DNA of 57,652 bases from Gammaproteobacteria bacterium (lineage in GTDB: Bacteria > Pseudomonadota > Gammaproteobacteria > UBA6429 > Thiohalophilaceae), in NCBI GenBank assembly GCA_030148325.1, contig JASBTR010000109.1, positions 1 through 57,652 of the forward strand, read 5' to 3'. Positions within the stretch are counted from its first letter, which is position 1. Each line of letters begins with the position of its first letter. Under the pieces are notes generated by a model. The model did not search any database, was not told the DNA's origin, and saw nothing but the letters and a program-made list of their open reading frames with translations. Shown one piece after another: positions 27,890 to 38,504 of this stretch. The translations under genes were made by a program, and so were the position numbers.

Positions 27890-30800
27890 CTACGCCGCTG
27901 CCCGTTGCAAATCTTCGAGCAGATCATCCAGCGAGGCGGCTTTCGGTGTGACCAGCCAGAATTTGCCCGCGGCATCGGCAAAGTTGTTGAGGATGGTCTG
28001 GCCATGCTGGCTACCGGTTTCCCGGACAAATTCTTCCAGCACATCACGCAGGTGGTTGCGATAGGCTTCCATATGTTCAGAGGCGATACGCTGGATGTTG
28101 ATGTCCTGATTGATGCAGTCGAAAAACTTGCCGGCTTCATCATAGACATAGGCGAAGCCACCGGTCATGCCGGCGCCGAAATTGCTGCCGGTAACGCCGA
28201 GTACGGTGACCGTGCCACCGGTCATGTATTCACAGCCGTGATCACCGATGCTTTCTACGACTGCATTGCAGCCGGAGTTGCGCACGGCAAAACGTTCACC
28301 GGCCGCCCCCGCAGCGAATAACTTGCCGCCGGTTGCGCCGTAGAGACAGGTATTGCCCATGATCGGGGTGCTGGCGGAATCAAATTCGCTGCCCGCGGGG
28401 TGGCGCAACACCAGCTTGCCGCCCGCCATGCCTTTGCCGACATAGTCGTTGGCGTCGCCCTCGAGGTACATGTGCAGGCCACCCGCGTTCCAGACGCCGA
28501 AACTCTGGCCGGCGGTGCCGGTCAGTTTCAGTGTGATGGGCGCCTCTTCCATGCCGGTGTTACTGTGGCGCAATGCGATTTCACCAGACAGGCGAGCGCC
28601 GATAGAGCGATGAATATTCTGCACACTATAGCTGAATTCGCCGCCGGACATGCTTTCAATTGCAGGTAAGGCATCGGCCACCATTTGTTCGGCCAGCTCG
28701 CCCCGGTCGAAGGGTTCGTTGCGGGGTTCGGTGCAGAACTGGGGTTTGTCCTGGGGAACGCCGCCGTCACTGAGCAGCGGCCCCAGATCCAGATGACGCT
28801 GTTTGGTGGTGTTGCCTTCAAGCAGTTCCAGCAGGTCAGTGCGGCCGATGAGATCGGTAAGCTTGCGGCAGCCCAGCGTGGCCAGCAGTTCGCGTACTTC
28901 GCGGGTGATAAAACGGAAATAGTTCATCACCATTTCCACCTGGCCGATGAAGTGTTCGCCGCGCAGGACATTGTCCTGGGTGGCGATGCCGGTGGCACAG
29001 TTATTGAGGTGGCAGATGCGCAGGTATTTACAGCCCATGGCGACCATCGGCCCGGTGCCGAAGCCGAAACTCTCCGCACCGAGGATGGCGGCCTTGACCA
29101 CGTCCAGCCCGGTTTTCAGGCCGCCGTCGGTCTGCAGGCGGACCTTGTTACGCAGGTCGTTGGCGCGCAGTAACTGGTGGGTCTCGGACAGCCCCAGCTC
29201 CCAGGGGCCACCGGCGTATTTGACCGAGGTCAGGGGTGAAGCGCCGGTGCCGCCGTCATAACCGGAAATAGTGATGAGATCCGCATAGGCTTTGGCTACG
29301 CCGGCGGCAATGGTGCCCACGCCGGCTTCAGCCACCAGCTTCACGGAGACCAGCGCTTGTGGATTGACCTGCTTGAGATCGAAAATAAGCTGAGACAGAT
29401 CTTCAATCGAGTAAATATCATGATGTGGCGGAGGTGAGATCAGCGCCACGCCGGGCTTGCAGTAGCGCAGTTCGGCGATCAGTTCATTGACCTTATGGCC
29501 GGGAAGCTGGCCGCCCTCGCCGGGTTTGGCGCCCTGGGCAACCTTGATCTGCAGCACCTCGGCCGAGCGCAGATAGGCCGGGGTGACGCCAAAGCGACCG
29601 GAGGCCACCTGCTTGATCTTGGAGCGTTTTTCCGTGCCGTAGCGGGCTGGATCCTCACCGCCTTCGCCGGAGTTGGAGCGCCCACCGAGGCGGTTCATGG
29701 CTTCGGCCAGGGTTTCATGGGCTTCCGGCGACAGCGCACCGAGGCTCATGGCGGCTGAGTCGAAGCGCATGAGGATGTCTTCTTCCGCCTCGACTTCATC
29801 CAGCGCAATAGCGGTGACGTCGTCACGCAGTTTGAGCAGATCACGCAGGGACAGGGCCGGGCGCTCATTCACCTGTGCGGCGTAGTCTTTGTAGGTGCCA
29901 TAGTCGCCGGTTTTGACGGCCCTTTGCAGGGTATGCACTACGTCCGGGTTATAGGCATGGTCTTCGCTGCCGTGGATAAATTTCAGCAGACCACCTTGAT
30001 CGATGGGCTTGCGCCTGTTCCAGGCCAGTTTGTGCAGGCTGCGTTGTTCGGTTTCCAGATCCTCGAAGCGTGCACCCTGCACCCGGTTGGTGGTGCCGCG
30101 GAAACAGATCTCCACGACATCCTGATGCAGGCCGACGGATTCGAACAGTTGCGCGCCGCGGTAACTGGAGATGGTGGAAATGCCCATTTTCGAGGTGATT
30201 TTGTACAGCCCCTTGTTGATGCCCTTGCGGTACTGGGCATCCAGTTTACAGGCGTCTTTTTCAGTGATTTCCCCTGAGCGCACCAGATCACGGATCACTT
30301 CATAGGCCAGGTAGGGATGCACGGCGGTGGCGCCGTAGCCGATGAGGGTGGCGAAATGATGAGGATCGCGTACGGTGCCGGATTCCACTACGATGTTGGC
30401 GTCACAGCGCAGGCCTTCGCCAATCAGGTGATGATGGATGGCGCCGGTGGCAAGCAGCGCATGTACGGGCAGGCTGTCCGGCTCAATGCAAAAGTCGCTG
30501 ATGACCAGGATTACCGCGCCATCTTTCACAGCGGTTACGGCTTCATCGCATATTGCCTGCAGGGCGTCTTCAAGGCTTTGTTGCAGCGGTCGGTTGAGAT
30601 TGATGCGACAGTGACGGTAGTCGGGGTTTTCTTCGCCCAGGGTGAGCAGCTGGTGGAACTTGCTGCTGGAGAGCACCGGTGAGTCTACCAGCAGGCGGTC
30701 GGCATGTTCCCGGGTCTCTTCGAACATGTTGCGTTCACGACCGAAACAGGTTTCCAGCGACATGACTATCTGCTCACGAATGGGATCGATGGGCGGGTTG

Positions 30801-32359
30801 GTAACCTGGGCGAACTGCTGGCGGAAATAATCGTAAAGCGAGCGCAGCCTGCGCGAGAGGACAGGGAAAGGCGTATCGTCGCCCATGGAGCCGATGGCTT
30901 CCATTCCGTTTTCCGCCAGGGGTCGAATCACCTGATCGCGCTCCTCGAAGCTGACCTGAAACAGCTTTTGATATATTTCGGCCTGTTCGGAGGAAAGCAG
31001 GCTGTCGCAGGTTTCTTCAGACAGCTTCGATTTCAGGCGTAGCGAACGGCTGACGATCCAGTCCTTGTAAGGCTGGGCGGTTTTCAGGCGGGTGTCGATA
31101 TCTTCCGGCATCAATAACTTGCCAGTCTGGGTGTCCACGGCGACCATCTGCCCGGGTTTCAGGCGCCCCTTGCTGAGCACGTCTTCCGGGGCGTAGTCAT
31201 AGACGCCGATTTCAGAAGCCAGGGTGATATGTCGGTCCCTGGTGATCACCCAGCGTGCCGGGCGCAGGCCGTTTCTGTCCATGGAGCAGGCGGCGTAGCG
31301 GCCATCGGTCAGGACGATCCCGGCAGGGCCGTCCCAGGACTCCATGTGCATGGAGTTGTACTCGTAGAAGGCGCGCAGATCAGCGTCCATGGTTTCCACG
31401 TTCTGCCAGGCCGGTGGAATCAGCAGGCGCATGGCGCGGAAAATATTCATGCCGCCGGCGAGCAGGGCTTCGAGCATATTGTCCAGACTGTTGGAGTCGG
31501 AGCCGCTCATGGAGACCAGTGGGCGCACATCTTCCATGGGGATATGTGGAGACTCGAACTTGTGGCCGCGTGCGACCGACCAGTTGCGATTACCCTGGAT
31601 GGTGTTGATTTCGCCGTTGTGGGCCAGATAGCGGAAGGGCTGAGACAGACGCCACTGGGGCCAGGTATTGGTGGAGAAACGCTGGTGAAAAATGGCGGTA
31701 GCCGATTCCATTTTCGGATTATTGAGATCCTGATAGAACACCGGCAGATTTTCCGGCATCACCAGGCCCTTGTAAGAGATTACCGATGAGGACAGACTGG
31801 GGATGTAGAATACTTCGTCGTTCTGTTCGATGATCTTTTCGCTGCGGCGGCGGGCGATATAGAGATGGCGCTCAAACGCGACTTCATCCATGCCTTCGGC
31901 GGCATTGACGAAAATCTGCTCAATCTGGGGCAGGGTTTTCAGCGCTTCCTCACCACAGGCGCGGGTATCGGTAGGCACGACGCGCCAGCCCAGTACGTCC
32001 AGGCCTTCTTTTTCCAGTTCTGTTGCCAGGATCTGACGGGCGCTGTCAGCCAGATCGGATTCCATATTGAGGAATACCATACCCACGGCGTAGAGGGATT
32101 TCAGGGCGAAGCCCTGTTCTTTGGCTATAGATTGCAGAAAGCTGTCGGGTTTTTTCAGCAGCAGGCCACAACCATCGCCGGTTTTACCGTCAGCGGCGAC
32201 GGCGCCGCGGTGAGTGAGACGCGCCAGTGCGCCAATCGCGGTTTCCAGTAACCAGTGACTGGGTTTGCCGTCCATTTGGGCGATCAGGCCAAAACCGCAA
32301 TTATCTCGTTCAAATTCAGGACGATACAGGCTGTTTTCTAGCTTGGTCTGTGTACTCAC
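27890..32359 (-). CDS. gltB: Glutamate synthase large subunit
   Basis: A 1489-residue enzyme that makes two glutamates from glutamine and 2-oxoglutarate with GltD. The class II amidotransferase nucleophile is Cys21 in RDNCGFG after a short propeptide that must be removed. The central and FMN-binding synthase domains follow ([12 protein letters not shown]), then the 3Fe-4S cysteines in [12 protein letters not shown] and the C-terminal beta-helix domain. Translation starts at GTG (32357-32359). It ends in TAG followed by CCA. Confidence 0.97.
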   Translation of the reverse strand: MSTQTKLENSLYRPEFERDNCGFGLIAQMDGKPSHWLLETAIGALARLTHRGAVAADGKTGDGCGLLLKKPDSFLQSIAKEQGFALKSLYAVGMVFLNMESDLADSARQILATELEKEGLDVLGWRVVPTDTRACGEEALKTLPQIEQIFVNAAEGMDEVAFERHLYIARRRSEKIIEQNDEVFYIPSLSSSVISYKGLVMPENLPVFYQDLNNPKMESATAIFHQRFSTNTWPQWRLSQPFRYLAHNGEINTIQGNRNWSVARGHKFESPHIPMEDVRPLVSMSGSDSNSLDNMLEALLAGGMNIFRAMRLLIPPAWQNVETMDADLRAFYEYNSMHMESWDGPAGIVLTDGRYAACSMDRNGLRPARWVITRDRHITLASEIGVYDYAPEDVLSKGRLKPGQMVAVDTQTGKLLMPEDIDTRLKTAQPYKDWIVSRSLRLKSKLSEETCDSLLSSEQAEIYQKLFQVSFEERDQVIRPLAENGMEAIGSMGDDTPFPVLSRRLRSLYDYFRQQFAQVTNPPIDPIREQIVMSLETCFGRERNMFEETREHADRLLVDSPVLSSSKFHQLLTLGEENPDYRHCRINLNRPLQQSLEDALQAICDEAVTAVKDGAVILVISDFCIEPDSLPVHALLATGAIHHHLIGEGLRCDANIVVESGTVRDPHHFATLIGYGATAVHPYLAYEVIRDLVRSGEITEKDACKLDAQYRKGINKGLYKITSKMGISTISSYRGAQLFESVGLHQDVVEICFRGTTNRVQGARFEDLETEQRSLHKLAWNRRKPIDQGGLLKFIHGSEDHAYNPDVVHTLQRAVKTGDYGTYKDYAAQVNERPALSLRDLLKLRDDVTAIALDEVEAEEDILMRFDSAAMSLGALSPEAHETLAEAMNRLGGRSNSGEGGEDPARYGTEKRSKIKQVASGRFGVTPAYLRSAEVLQIKVAQGAKPGEGGQLPGHKVNELIAELRYCKPGVALISPPPHHDIYSIEDLSQLIFDLKQVNPQALVSVKLVAEAGVGTIAAGVAKAYADLITISGYDGGTGASPLTSVKYAGGPWELGLSETHQLLRANDLRNKVRLQTDGGLKTGLDVVKAAILGAESFGFGTGPMVAMGCKYLRICHLNNCATGIATQDNVLRGEHFIGQVEMVMNYFRFITREVRELLATLGCRKLTDLIGRTDLLELLEGNTTKQRHLDLGPLLSDGGVPQDKPQFCTEPRNEPFDRGELAEQMVADALPAIESMSGGEFSYSVQNIHRSIGARLSGEIALRHSNTGMEEAPITLKLTGTAGQSFGVWNAGGLHMYLEGDANDYVGKGMAGGKLVLRHPAGSEFDSASTPIMGNTCLYGATGGKLFAAGAAGERFAVRNSGCNAVVESIGDHGCEYMTGGTVTVLGVTGSNFGAGMTGGFAYVYDEAGKFFDCINQDINIQRIASEHMEAYRNHLRDVLEEFVRETGSQHGQTILNNFADAAGKFWLVTPKAASLDDLLEDLQRAAA

Positions 32360-32540
32360 TCTGATTCCAATACCTTGCTTAAATGATCTTCTGGTGTTTG
32401 CCTGGCACGCATTTCTTACCAGGGGCTAGTGCGGGCAAAATGGCCAAGCAGTATACCGATCTGGCCGCCATGCTTCAATCTTCCCCTGGCCCTGAACCTT
32501 ACGGAAATAAGGTGAATTACCGGCTCTTAATCCAGAGATT

Positions 32541-32624
32541 GATGGGTTTCGCTTTGCTCTACCCATCCTGCTCTATGCTCTTTTTTACTCCTTGCAGGAT
32601 GGGTAGAGCGAAGCGAAACCCATC
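32541..32624. repeat. Family D palindrome, nearly perfect 30-bp arms
   Basis: GATGGGTTTCGCTTTGCTCT (from 32541) pairs with AGAGCGAAGCGAAACCCATC (ending 32624); the 30-base arms differ at one position. The loop is 24 bases. It lies in the 297-base gap between the DamX-like gene and gltB; nothing else is recognised there. Confidence 0.85.
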
Positions 32625-32656
32625 GTTTACTCTCAAATAGTTACATCTGGAGAAAC

Positions 32657-34945
32657 TTACTGAAGCTCAGCATGAATGCCGGCGAAACTGCGCGGCCAGG
32701 GTTGGGTTTTACGCAGGCTGGTGGGCAGGGTGGTGATAGCGGCTTTGGCGCTGGCGTAGTTGGGATAGCTGTTATAGACCAGCACATACCAGGGACGGTT
32801 GTTGCGGATGGTGCGGTAATAGACCGCTTTGCCTGTGAGTTTATGCTGGTGAATGAAGCGCAGGATGCCGTCCTCGGTCTGGCCACCCAGTAGTTGCAGG
32901 GTGTAATGGCTGGGATCCTGGCTCCAGAGCCAGGCGGCGCTGGTGGTTTTGTCGCTGGCCGGTGGTGGCGTTGGGGCGGCGGCGATAGCGGCTGGCGGTG
33001 GTGTGACAGCCTGCTGTTTGAGCGTTTTCTGAATATCGGCGAAGGGGCGGATCCAGGGTTTGATGCCGCGTATATTTTTCACCAGCGTACGGGCCGCGTC
33101 CTGCGCCTGCGCGCGGCTGGTATAGCGACCCTGAATCAGCACATACCAGGGTTGCCTGTTACGCAGGCCGGCAAACCAGGCGACATCGCCTGCCAGCTGG
33201 TGTCGTTTGGCAAATTTTTTCAGGCTGTCTTTGCGTTGGCTACCCAGCAATTGCAGGGTAAAGTACTGCGGATTCTGCGTTCTAATCCAGTCCTCGCCAT
33301 TGAGTCCCGTGCCCTGAACCGGCCTGGCGGTTTTTGTTGTAGCGGCAACAACTTTAAAATGAGCCTCAGTTTGCTGTTTGCTGAGGGGATCCTGCAGGCG
33401 AATTTTCCAGCTGTCCGGCTGGCGGCCAACGGTGATCTTTAGTTCCATTTCATTCGGGCTGATGATGTTGATCTGCCGGGCCGAGAGGGTCTTGTGGCCG
33501 CCTGACCAGAACACGGTAACGTTCATATCCTTGCTGAAGTGTTCGCCGAGGATGGCGAGTGTCTGCGGCTTACGGCTGGTGCGGATGGGATTCGGACTGA
33601 TGTCGGTAATCACTGGAGCCGGCGCTGCTGGCGGTGTCGGTTCTGGTTCAGGGCTGGCTGTGGGGGGCTGTTTTTCGGTTTTACTGCCAGTGGATGAGGG
33701 CGGATCCGCTGCGGTGACAGGCGTATTTATTTTTTTCTGCGAGGGTGTGGGTGATGTTACTGTTTCGGCAGCCGTGGCGGCCTGTGGTGGCGCTGGAATT
33801 GGCTCTGGTTTTGCCGTTGGTGTTTCCAGTGCGGACGTTTGCGGCAATGCAGGCTCCGGTGCTGTTGTGCGGGTAACCGTGTTAGTGAGCGGGGGGGCCG
33901 GTTTTTCAGCAGGCGACGCAGGTATTTTAACGGTGTTGTCTGTTTGCTGGTGTTGCGTGCTGTCAGCTTCGAACAGGGCATTGATAGCATCCTGGTAAAC
34001 AAGGACAAGTCCAACGGACAGCACGGCCACGATGGCAGCGGCAAGCTGCCAGGAAGGCATGAATCGCAACAGTGCGGCGGGAAGTTTAAGGTTAGGACGA
34101 ACATTGATCCGGGGCGTGTGAAAATCCTTGATCGCCTGATCCAGTTTATCGCCGTTAAGAATGAGATGGGCGCACTCATTGATACGTGCAGGAATGCCGC
34201 CGGAATTGCGGAAGATCTTGTGCAGCTCTTTGCTGCTAAAAGGCAGCTTGCCCTGCAGGCCGGCGACGCTCAGGCGATGGCGGATATAGCCAACGGTCTG
34301 TTCCTCATCAAACGGCGGAATATTCATGCTATGGGTTACGCGTTCACGCAGATCCTGTATGGCTGGACTTTGCAGCATGGTTTCAATCTGGGGATCGCTG
34401 AACAGAATGATGCGCAGCAGGTTGCCGTCACTGACTTCGGCCTCGGCCAGGTTAAACAGGGCCTCCAGCGCATCCTGTGGCAGGACATGGGCATCGTCTA
34501 TGATCAGTAGCGGCGTTTTTTCCTGGTGGTGCAGTGCGGCAAGGTGATGATAGAGTGCGTCCTGCAGGGCAACGGGATCATCGTCAGGTCTGTGCAGGCC
34601 GAAACCGGTGGTGATGGCCTGCAACAGTTTGTTGGCGTCCATCATGGGATTGGCGTTGATCTGACCGACGATGGTGTCTTCGTCGATGTTGAGTACGAAA
34701 CGTTGCAGCAGGCTGGTCTTGCCAATGCCCTTTTGCCCGGTAATGATTAGCAGTAGTTCACTGTAACGGGTGAGATGCTCGAGCATGTTGAGCCGTTGCA
34801 GGCGCTCGGCATCGAGGTAGACAAAACGATCTTCATGCTGGCTTGAGAAGGGTGCGCTGGTGAGGCCGTAGCGTTCAACATAGTGTGGCACCGGATTGCT
34901 GAAGCTGTCCTCATCGGTGGCTTGCGTAGGGTCGTAAGCGTTCAT
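32657..34945 (-). CDS. damX: DamX-like AAA ATPase with IPT/TIG and two SPOR domains
   Basis: A 762-residue bitopic inner-membrane protein. Residues 25-275 are an ExeA-type AAA domain (Walker A GQKGIGKTS near 70-78, Walker B LLIIDDAH near 146-153). A single membrane helix (299-317) leads to a long Pro/Ala/Thr-rich periplasmic stretch, an IPT/TIG-like domain (about 443-530) and two SPOR domains (about 558-640 and 680-760). SPOR domains bind denuded glycan at division sites, so a septal role is likely. E. coli DamX has one SPOR domain. The ATG overlaps the stop of the WGR gene. The gene symbol rests on architecture and on the aroK-aroB context. Confidence 0.85.
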   Translation of the reverse strand: MNAYDPTQATDEDSFSNPVPHYVERYGLTSAPFSSQHEDRFVYLDAERLQRLNMLEHLTRYSELLLIITGQKGIGKTSLLQRFVLNIDEDTIVGQINANPMMDANKLLQAITTGFGLHRPDDDPVALQDALYHHLAALHHQEKTPLLIIDDAHVLPQDALEALFNLAEAEVSDGNLLRIILFSDPQIETMLQSPAIQDLRERVTHSMNIPPFDEEQTVGYIRHRLSVAGLQGKLPFSSKELHKIFRNSGGIPARINECAHLILNGDKLDQAIKDFHTPRINVRPNLKLPAALLRFMPSWQLAAAIVAVLSVGLVLVYQDAINALFEADSTQHQQTDNTVKIPASPAEKPAPPLTNTVTRTTAPEPALPQTSALETPTAKPEPIPAPPQAATAAETVTSPTPSQKKINTPVTAADPPSSTGSKTEKQPPTASPEPEPTPPAAPAPVITDISPNPIRTSRKPQTLAILGEHFSKDMNVTVFWSGGHKTLSARQINIISPNEMELKITVGRQPDSWKIRLQDPLSKQQTEAHFKVVAATTKTARPVQGTGLNGEDWIRTQNPQYFTLQLLGSQRKDSLKKFAKRHQLAGDVAWFAGLRNRQPWYVLIQGRYTSRAQAQDAARTLVKNIRGIKPWIRPFADIQKTLKQQAVTPPPAAIAAAPTPPPASDKTTSAAWLWSQDPSHYTLQLLGGQTEDGILRFIHQHKLTGKAVYYRTIRNNRPWYVLVYNSYPNYASAKAAITTLPTSLRKTQPWPRSFAGIHAELQ

Positions 34946-35196
34946 GTCAGGTGTTCCTGTCCCTGTATGAAGACTACTTTATACCCGCGTGCGAGCTGCT
35001 TGTCACGTATTTGCATGAGCGCATATTGCGCAGTTTCCTGATCAGCAAAATGCTCACGTTTGATCCGCCCCGCCGCACCCTGTTGTCCCCATTCACGCAC
35101 CACCCGCCAGCCGCCAAGCAGATCCTTTTCCAGGATCAACTGGTAATAGCGGGGAGGCCTGTTCTCCATAAAATCTGTTTGCATGTAGATGCGCAT
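34942..35196 (-). CDS. Small WGR-domain protein
   Basis: An 84-residue protein that is almost entirely a WGR domain (YYQLILEKDLLGGWRVVREWGQQGAAGR). In other proteins WGR binds DNA ends or accompanies PARP and ligase domains; the solo form has no assigned role. Starts at 35196, 35184 (MQTDFMEN) and 35169 (MENRPP) are possible; the later ones lose no domain residues. Its stop overlaps the DamX-like start, so the two are translated together. Confidence 0.8.
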   Translation of the reverse strand: MRIYMQTDFMENRPPRYYQLILEKDLLGGWRVVREWGQQGAAGRIKREHFADQETAQYALMQIRDKQLARGYKVVFIQGQEHLT

Positions 35197-35204
35197 CGTA
35201 TTAA

Positions 35205-35483
35205 GGGACGAGGGACGAGGGACGAGGGACGAGGAAAAGCGGGTAAGGCATAATCTATAATTTCCATAGCTATTTCATGATGGCTTGTGAATATACATAC
35301 GTAGGTACTTAAGGATATTGTTTGTCTGTAGGCCACCTACAATTGTTCGCATGCTTAAGTACCTACTTATGTGTGAATATAAGTTTCGGCTGTTCGTTGT
35401 TTGTTGACTGGTTTTGAAGTACCTGAAAAAATGTTGTCCCTCGTCCCTCGTCCCTCGTCCCTCGTCCCTCGTCCCTCGTCCCT
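35205..35483. repeat. Nested element: heptamer arrays around a GTAGGTACTTAAG palindrome
   Basis: Four copies of GGGACGA (35205-35232) face six full copies and one partial copy of GTCCCTC (35436-35483). Between them lie exact 13-base arms, GTAGGTACTTAAG (35301-35313) and its complement (35354-35366), with a smaller GTAGG/CCTAC hairpin in the loop. The whole stretch fills the gap between the dGTPase and WGR genes. The heptamer unit is a seven-base tandem repeat, not a CRISPR array. Confidence 0.85.
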
Positions 35484-35487
35484 GTTT

Positions 35488-36639
35488 CTATGTTAATTCT
35501 TCCGGATCAAAAATACGCTGATACTCGCTGATCGCATAGCGGTCAGTCATGCCGGCCACGTAATCGGCGACGGTGCGCGCACGGCCGTGTTCGCCGTCTT
35601 CCCGTTCAGCCTTTGCTATGTTCTGCTGATGTTCCGGTTTAAGCAGCAGGGGATCATCCATGAAAGCAGAGAACAGCGACTGGATAATGCGGGCGGCCTT
35701 GGCGGACATGCGATGCACGCGGTAATGCTGATAGAGTTGCCTGCGTAGAAACTGCTTCAGTTGCAGGTTGGCCGTCTGCATCTCATCACTGAAATTGATC
35801 AGCATGCGAGGATGCCGGCGCACGGCTTCTATGTCTGCTGGTGAATGATTATTTAACTCGGCCTCACTGGTTTCCACCAGATCGACCACCTGTCGGTTGA
35901 TCATGCGGCGGATGATTTCATAGATCAGCTGGCGACCATTCAGCCGGCTGTAACGGGCGTTGACTTCATCATATTGATCGCGAAACAGACGAATCTCGAG
36001 CAGTTGTTCAATCTGAATCAGACCGGAGCGCAGGCCATCATCGACGTCATGATTGTTGTAGGCAATTTCATCGGCGAGATTAACGGCCTGGGCTTCAAGG
36101 CTGGGCTGGGTTTTATCTATAAAGCGCTGACCGACATCGCCAAGTTGTTCGGCATTTTTCAGTGAGCAGTGTTTGAGGATGCCTTCGCGTGATTCGAAGG
36201 TAAGATTAAGGCCGCGAAAATCCGCATAGCGTTCTTCCAGTTCATCCACGGTGCGCAATGATTGCAGGTTGTGTTCAAAACCACCGTAGTTGCGCATGCA
36301 ATGGTTCAGGGCTTCCTGACCAGCGTGGCCGAAAGGCGTGTGACCAAGATCATGCGCCAGGGCAATGGTTTCACACAGTTCTTCATTGAGACTGAGAATA
36401 CGGGCGATAGTGCGGGAGAGCTGGGCGACTTCGATGGAATGGGTCAGGCGGGTGCGGAACATATCACCTTCGTGATTAACGAAGACCTGGGTTTTATATT
36501 CGAGTCGCCGAAAGGCGGCGGAATGAATGATGCGATCCCGATCCCGTTGAAACTGGCTGCGGTAGGCGGGGGTGGTTTCAGGGTGGCGGCGCCCGCGTGA
36601 GTTTTTATCGTTGGCAGCATAGGACGCGAGTTTCAGCAT
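35488..36639 (-). CDS. dgt: dGTPase-like HD-domain triphosphohydrolase
   Basis: A 383-residue protein of the dGTPase-like family. The HD-domain metal ligands are visible: the HSIEVAQL histidine (about residue 68), the [10 protein letters not shown] cluster (about 111-120) and a later conserved Asp in [12 protein letters not shown]. It hydrolyses dNTPs to nucleosides and triphosphate. It starts three bases after the aroB stop, as in many Gammaproteobacteria, so it is cotranscribed with aroK-aroB. It ends in TAG. Confidence 0.93.
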   Translation of the reverse strand: MLKLASYAANDKNSRGRRHPETTPAYRSQFQRDRDRIIHSAAFRRLEYKTQVFVNHEGDMFRTRLTHSIEVAQLSRTIARILSLNEELCETIALAHDLGHTPFGHAGQEALNHCMRNYGGFEHNLQSLRTVDELEERYADFRGLNLTFESREGILKHCSLKNAEQLGDVGQRFIDKTQPSLEAQAVNLADEIAYNNHDVDDGLRSGLIQIEQLLEIRLFRDQYDEVNARYSRLNGRQLIYEIIRRMINRQVVDLVETSEAELNNHSPADIEAVRRHPRMLINFSDEMQTANLQLKQFLRRQLYQHYRVHRMSAKAARIIQSLFSAFMDDPLLLKPEHQQNIAKAEREDGEHGRARTVADYVAGMTDRYAISEYQRIFDPEELT

Positions 36640-36642
36640 GAA

Positions 36643-37740
36643 CTATTCCTGATCGTTGCTAATGGCGCGGTGGGCTTCAATGGTCTGTTCTAGTTTGGCG
36701 GGGTCGAATTCATCTGTAACAAAGGCGTCGCCCAGCGCTCGGTACAGCACCAGGTTGATCTTTCCGGCGCGAACCTTTTTATCCACCGCCATCAGCTCCA
36801 TGAAGCGCTTATAGTGCATGCTGGCCGGCGCGCGGGTGGGCAGGTTGGCGCGATCGATGAGATCTTCAACCCGTTTCACGTCGTTCGGTGTGAGCCAGCC
36901 TTCACGCATGGACAGATCGGCCGCCATGAGCATGCCGACGGCAACGGCTTCGCCGTGCAGCCAGTTGCCGTAGCCGGTGCCGGTTTCAATCGCGTGGCCG
37001 AAGGTATGGCCAAGGTTGAGCAGAGCGCGGACGCCGGCTTCCTTCTCGTCGGCAGCAACCACATCGGCCTTGCACTGGCAGGATGTTTCAATCGCCTCGG
37101 CAATGTAGTCAGGATCACGCGCCAGCAGTTTGTCCATGTTCTGTTCCAGCCAGCAACTGAAGTCGTCTTTCTGGATCAGGCCGTATTTGATGACTTCGGC
37201 CAGTCCGGCACTGAGCTGCCGATCATCGAGGGTGTTCAGGGTATCGGTGTCGATGATCACGGCGCGTGGCTGGTGGAAGGCGCCGATCATGTTTTTACCC
37301 AGGGGGTGGTTGACGCCGGTCTTGCCACCAACGGAAGAATCCACCTGGGCCAGCAGGGTGGTCGGGATCTGGATAAAAGGCACGCCGCGCTGGTAACAGG
37401 CGGCGGCAAAACCGGTCATGTCGCCAACCACGCCGCCGCCAAGAGCGACCAGAGTACAGTGACGATCGAAATGATGACTCAGCAGTGTCTCGAAAATGCT
37501 GTCCAGCGTTGGCAGGTTTTTATACTGCTCGCCGTCCGGCAGAATAACCGATTCGCACTGATAATCACTGAAGGCGGCCTGTGTTTTTGCCAGATACAGA
37601 GGGGCAACAGTTTCATTGCTGACAATCATGACCTGAGTGCCGGAAACGGCGGGTGCGATCAAATCATTCCGGCCCAGCAGGTCGCGGCCGATATGGATGG
37701 GATAACTGCGCTCGCCCAGATCAAGGTGGAGGGTTTTCAT
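36643..37740 (-). CDS. aroB: 3-dehydroquinate synthase
   Basis: A 365-residue NAD- and metal-dependent enzyme of the shikimate pathway that cyclises DAHP to 3-dehydroquinate. The NAD-binding [11 protein letters not shown] motif and the metal-site residues in [12 protein letters not shown] and [10 protein letters not shown] are present. It follows aroK after 186 bases and is directly followed by the dGTPase gene. It ends in TAG. Confidence 0.97.
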   Translation of the reverse strand: MKTLHLDLGERSYPIHIGRDLLGRNDLIAPAVSGTQVMIVSNETVAPLYLAKTQAAFSDYQCESVILPDGEQYKNLPTLDSIFETLLSHHFDRHCTLVALGGGVVGDMTGFAAACYQRGVPFIQIPTTLLAQVDSSVGGKTGVNHPLGKNMIGAFHQPRAVIIDTDTLNTLDDRQLSAGLAEVIKYGLIQKDDFSCWLEQNMDKLLARDPDYIAEAIETSCQCKADVVAADEKEAGVRALLNLGHTFGHAIETGTGYGNWLHGEAVAVGMLMAADLSMREGWLTPNDVKRVEDLIDRANLPTRAPASMHYKRFMELMAVDKKVRAGKINLVLYRALGDAFVTDEFDPAKLEQTIEAHRAISNDQE

Positions 37741-37926
37741 TGTTTGCCTGTAATCGTTTGCCGATGAGACAAGTATAAAAGATTATACTTAACTATTCAG
37801 CTGATCCGGTTGAATGGTGTTCTCGCGGTAAGGGTCGGGTTGACGGGGTAAAACAATATTCCAGGAGACAGGCAGGATGGGCGCAGTTTTGCGGCTACCT
37901 GGAAGCCCGGCCAGTTGCAGGCTGGT

Positions 37927-38451
37927 TTAATCCTGCAATTTTTCAAGTGCAGAGATGATTTTGTTTATGGTGTGGTTGATGCTTTGCTGGCTGGTATTGA
38001 TAACGATGTGTGCCGTTTCACGATAGAGTGGCTCGCGGATGGCCATCAGCTCCTCGAATTTTTTGCGCGGATTCTCGGTTTGAAGCAGGGGCCGGTTGCG
38101 GTCATGGCGAGTGCGGTTCAACAGTTGATCGATGTCGGTCTGCAGGTAGATAACCTTGCCACGTTCGCGTAGATACTGGCGGTTTTCAGGCTTGAGAACG
38201 GCCCCGCCGCCGGTGGCCAGCACCAGCCGATCGCGCTGGCTGAGCTCATCAATGATGGCCGTTTCGCGCTGGCGGAAACCTTCTTCCCCTTCGAGGTCAA
38301 AAATAAGCGGGATGTTGGCGCCGGTGCGGGTCTCGATTTCATGGTCACTATCGATAAAGTCCATCTCCAGCGTTTTGGCAAGCTGGCGGCCGATGGTGGT
38401 TTTGCCGGCGCCCATGGGGCCAATAAGAAAAATTCGTTGTACCGGTTGCAT
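37927..38451 (-). CDS. aroK: Shikimate kinase
   Basis: A 174-residue enzyme that phosphorylates shikimate. The P-loop is GPMGAGKTT (11-19); the shikimate-binding DSDHEIE (35-41) and GGGAVL, and the lid-region RTRHDRNRPLL follow. It lies downstream of pilQ beyond a strong terminator, so it probably has its own promoter near 38452-38466 or is reached by readthrough. Confidence 0.96.
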   Translation of the reverse strand: MQPVQRIFLIGPMGAGKTTIGRQLAKTLEMDFIDSDHEIETRTGANIPLIFDLEGEEGFRQRETAIIDELSQRDRLVLATGGGAVLKPENRQYLRERGKVIYLQTDIDQLLNRTRHDRNRPLLQTENPRKKFEELMAIREPLYRETAHIVINTSQQSINHTINKIISALEKLQD

Positions 38452-38466
38452 GAGAAAAGCGGTGGG

Positions 38467-38498
38467 AAAAGCTGCCCCGGCACAATAGCCGGGGCAGC
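38467..38498 (-). terminator. Intrinsic terminator after pilQ
   Basis: On the minus strand a perfect 10-base stem, GCTGCCCCGG and CCGGGGCAGC (38471-38498), with an 8-base loop is followed by TTTT. It begins seven bases after the pilQ stop and ends the pilMNOPQ transcript. Confidence 0.85.
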
Positions 38499-38504
38499 AT
38501 ATGG

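Noticed and set aside
35205-35483. CRISPR array
   Set aside because: The repeat unit is only seven bases, directly adjacent without spacers, and there are no cas genes.
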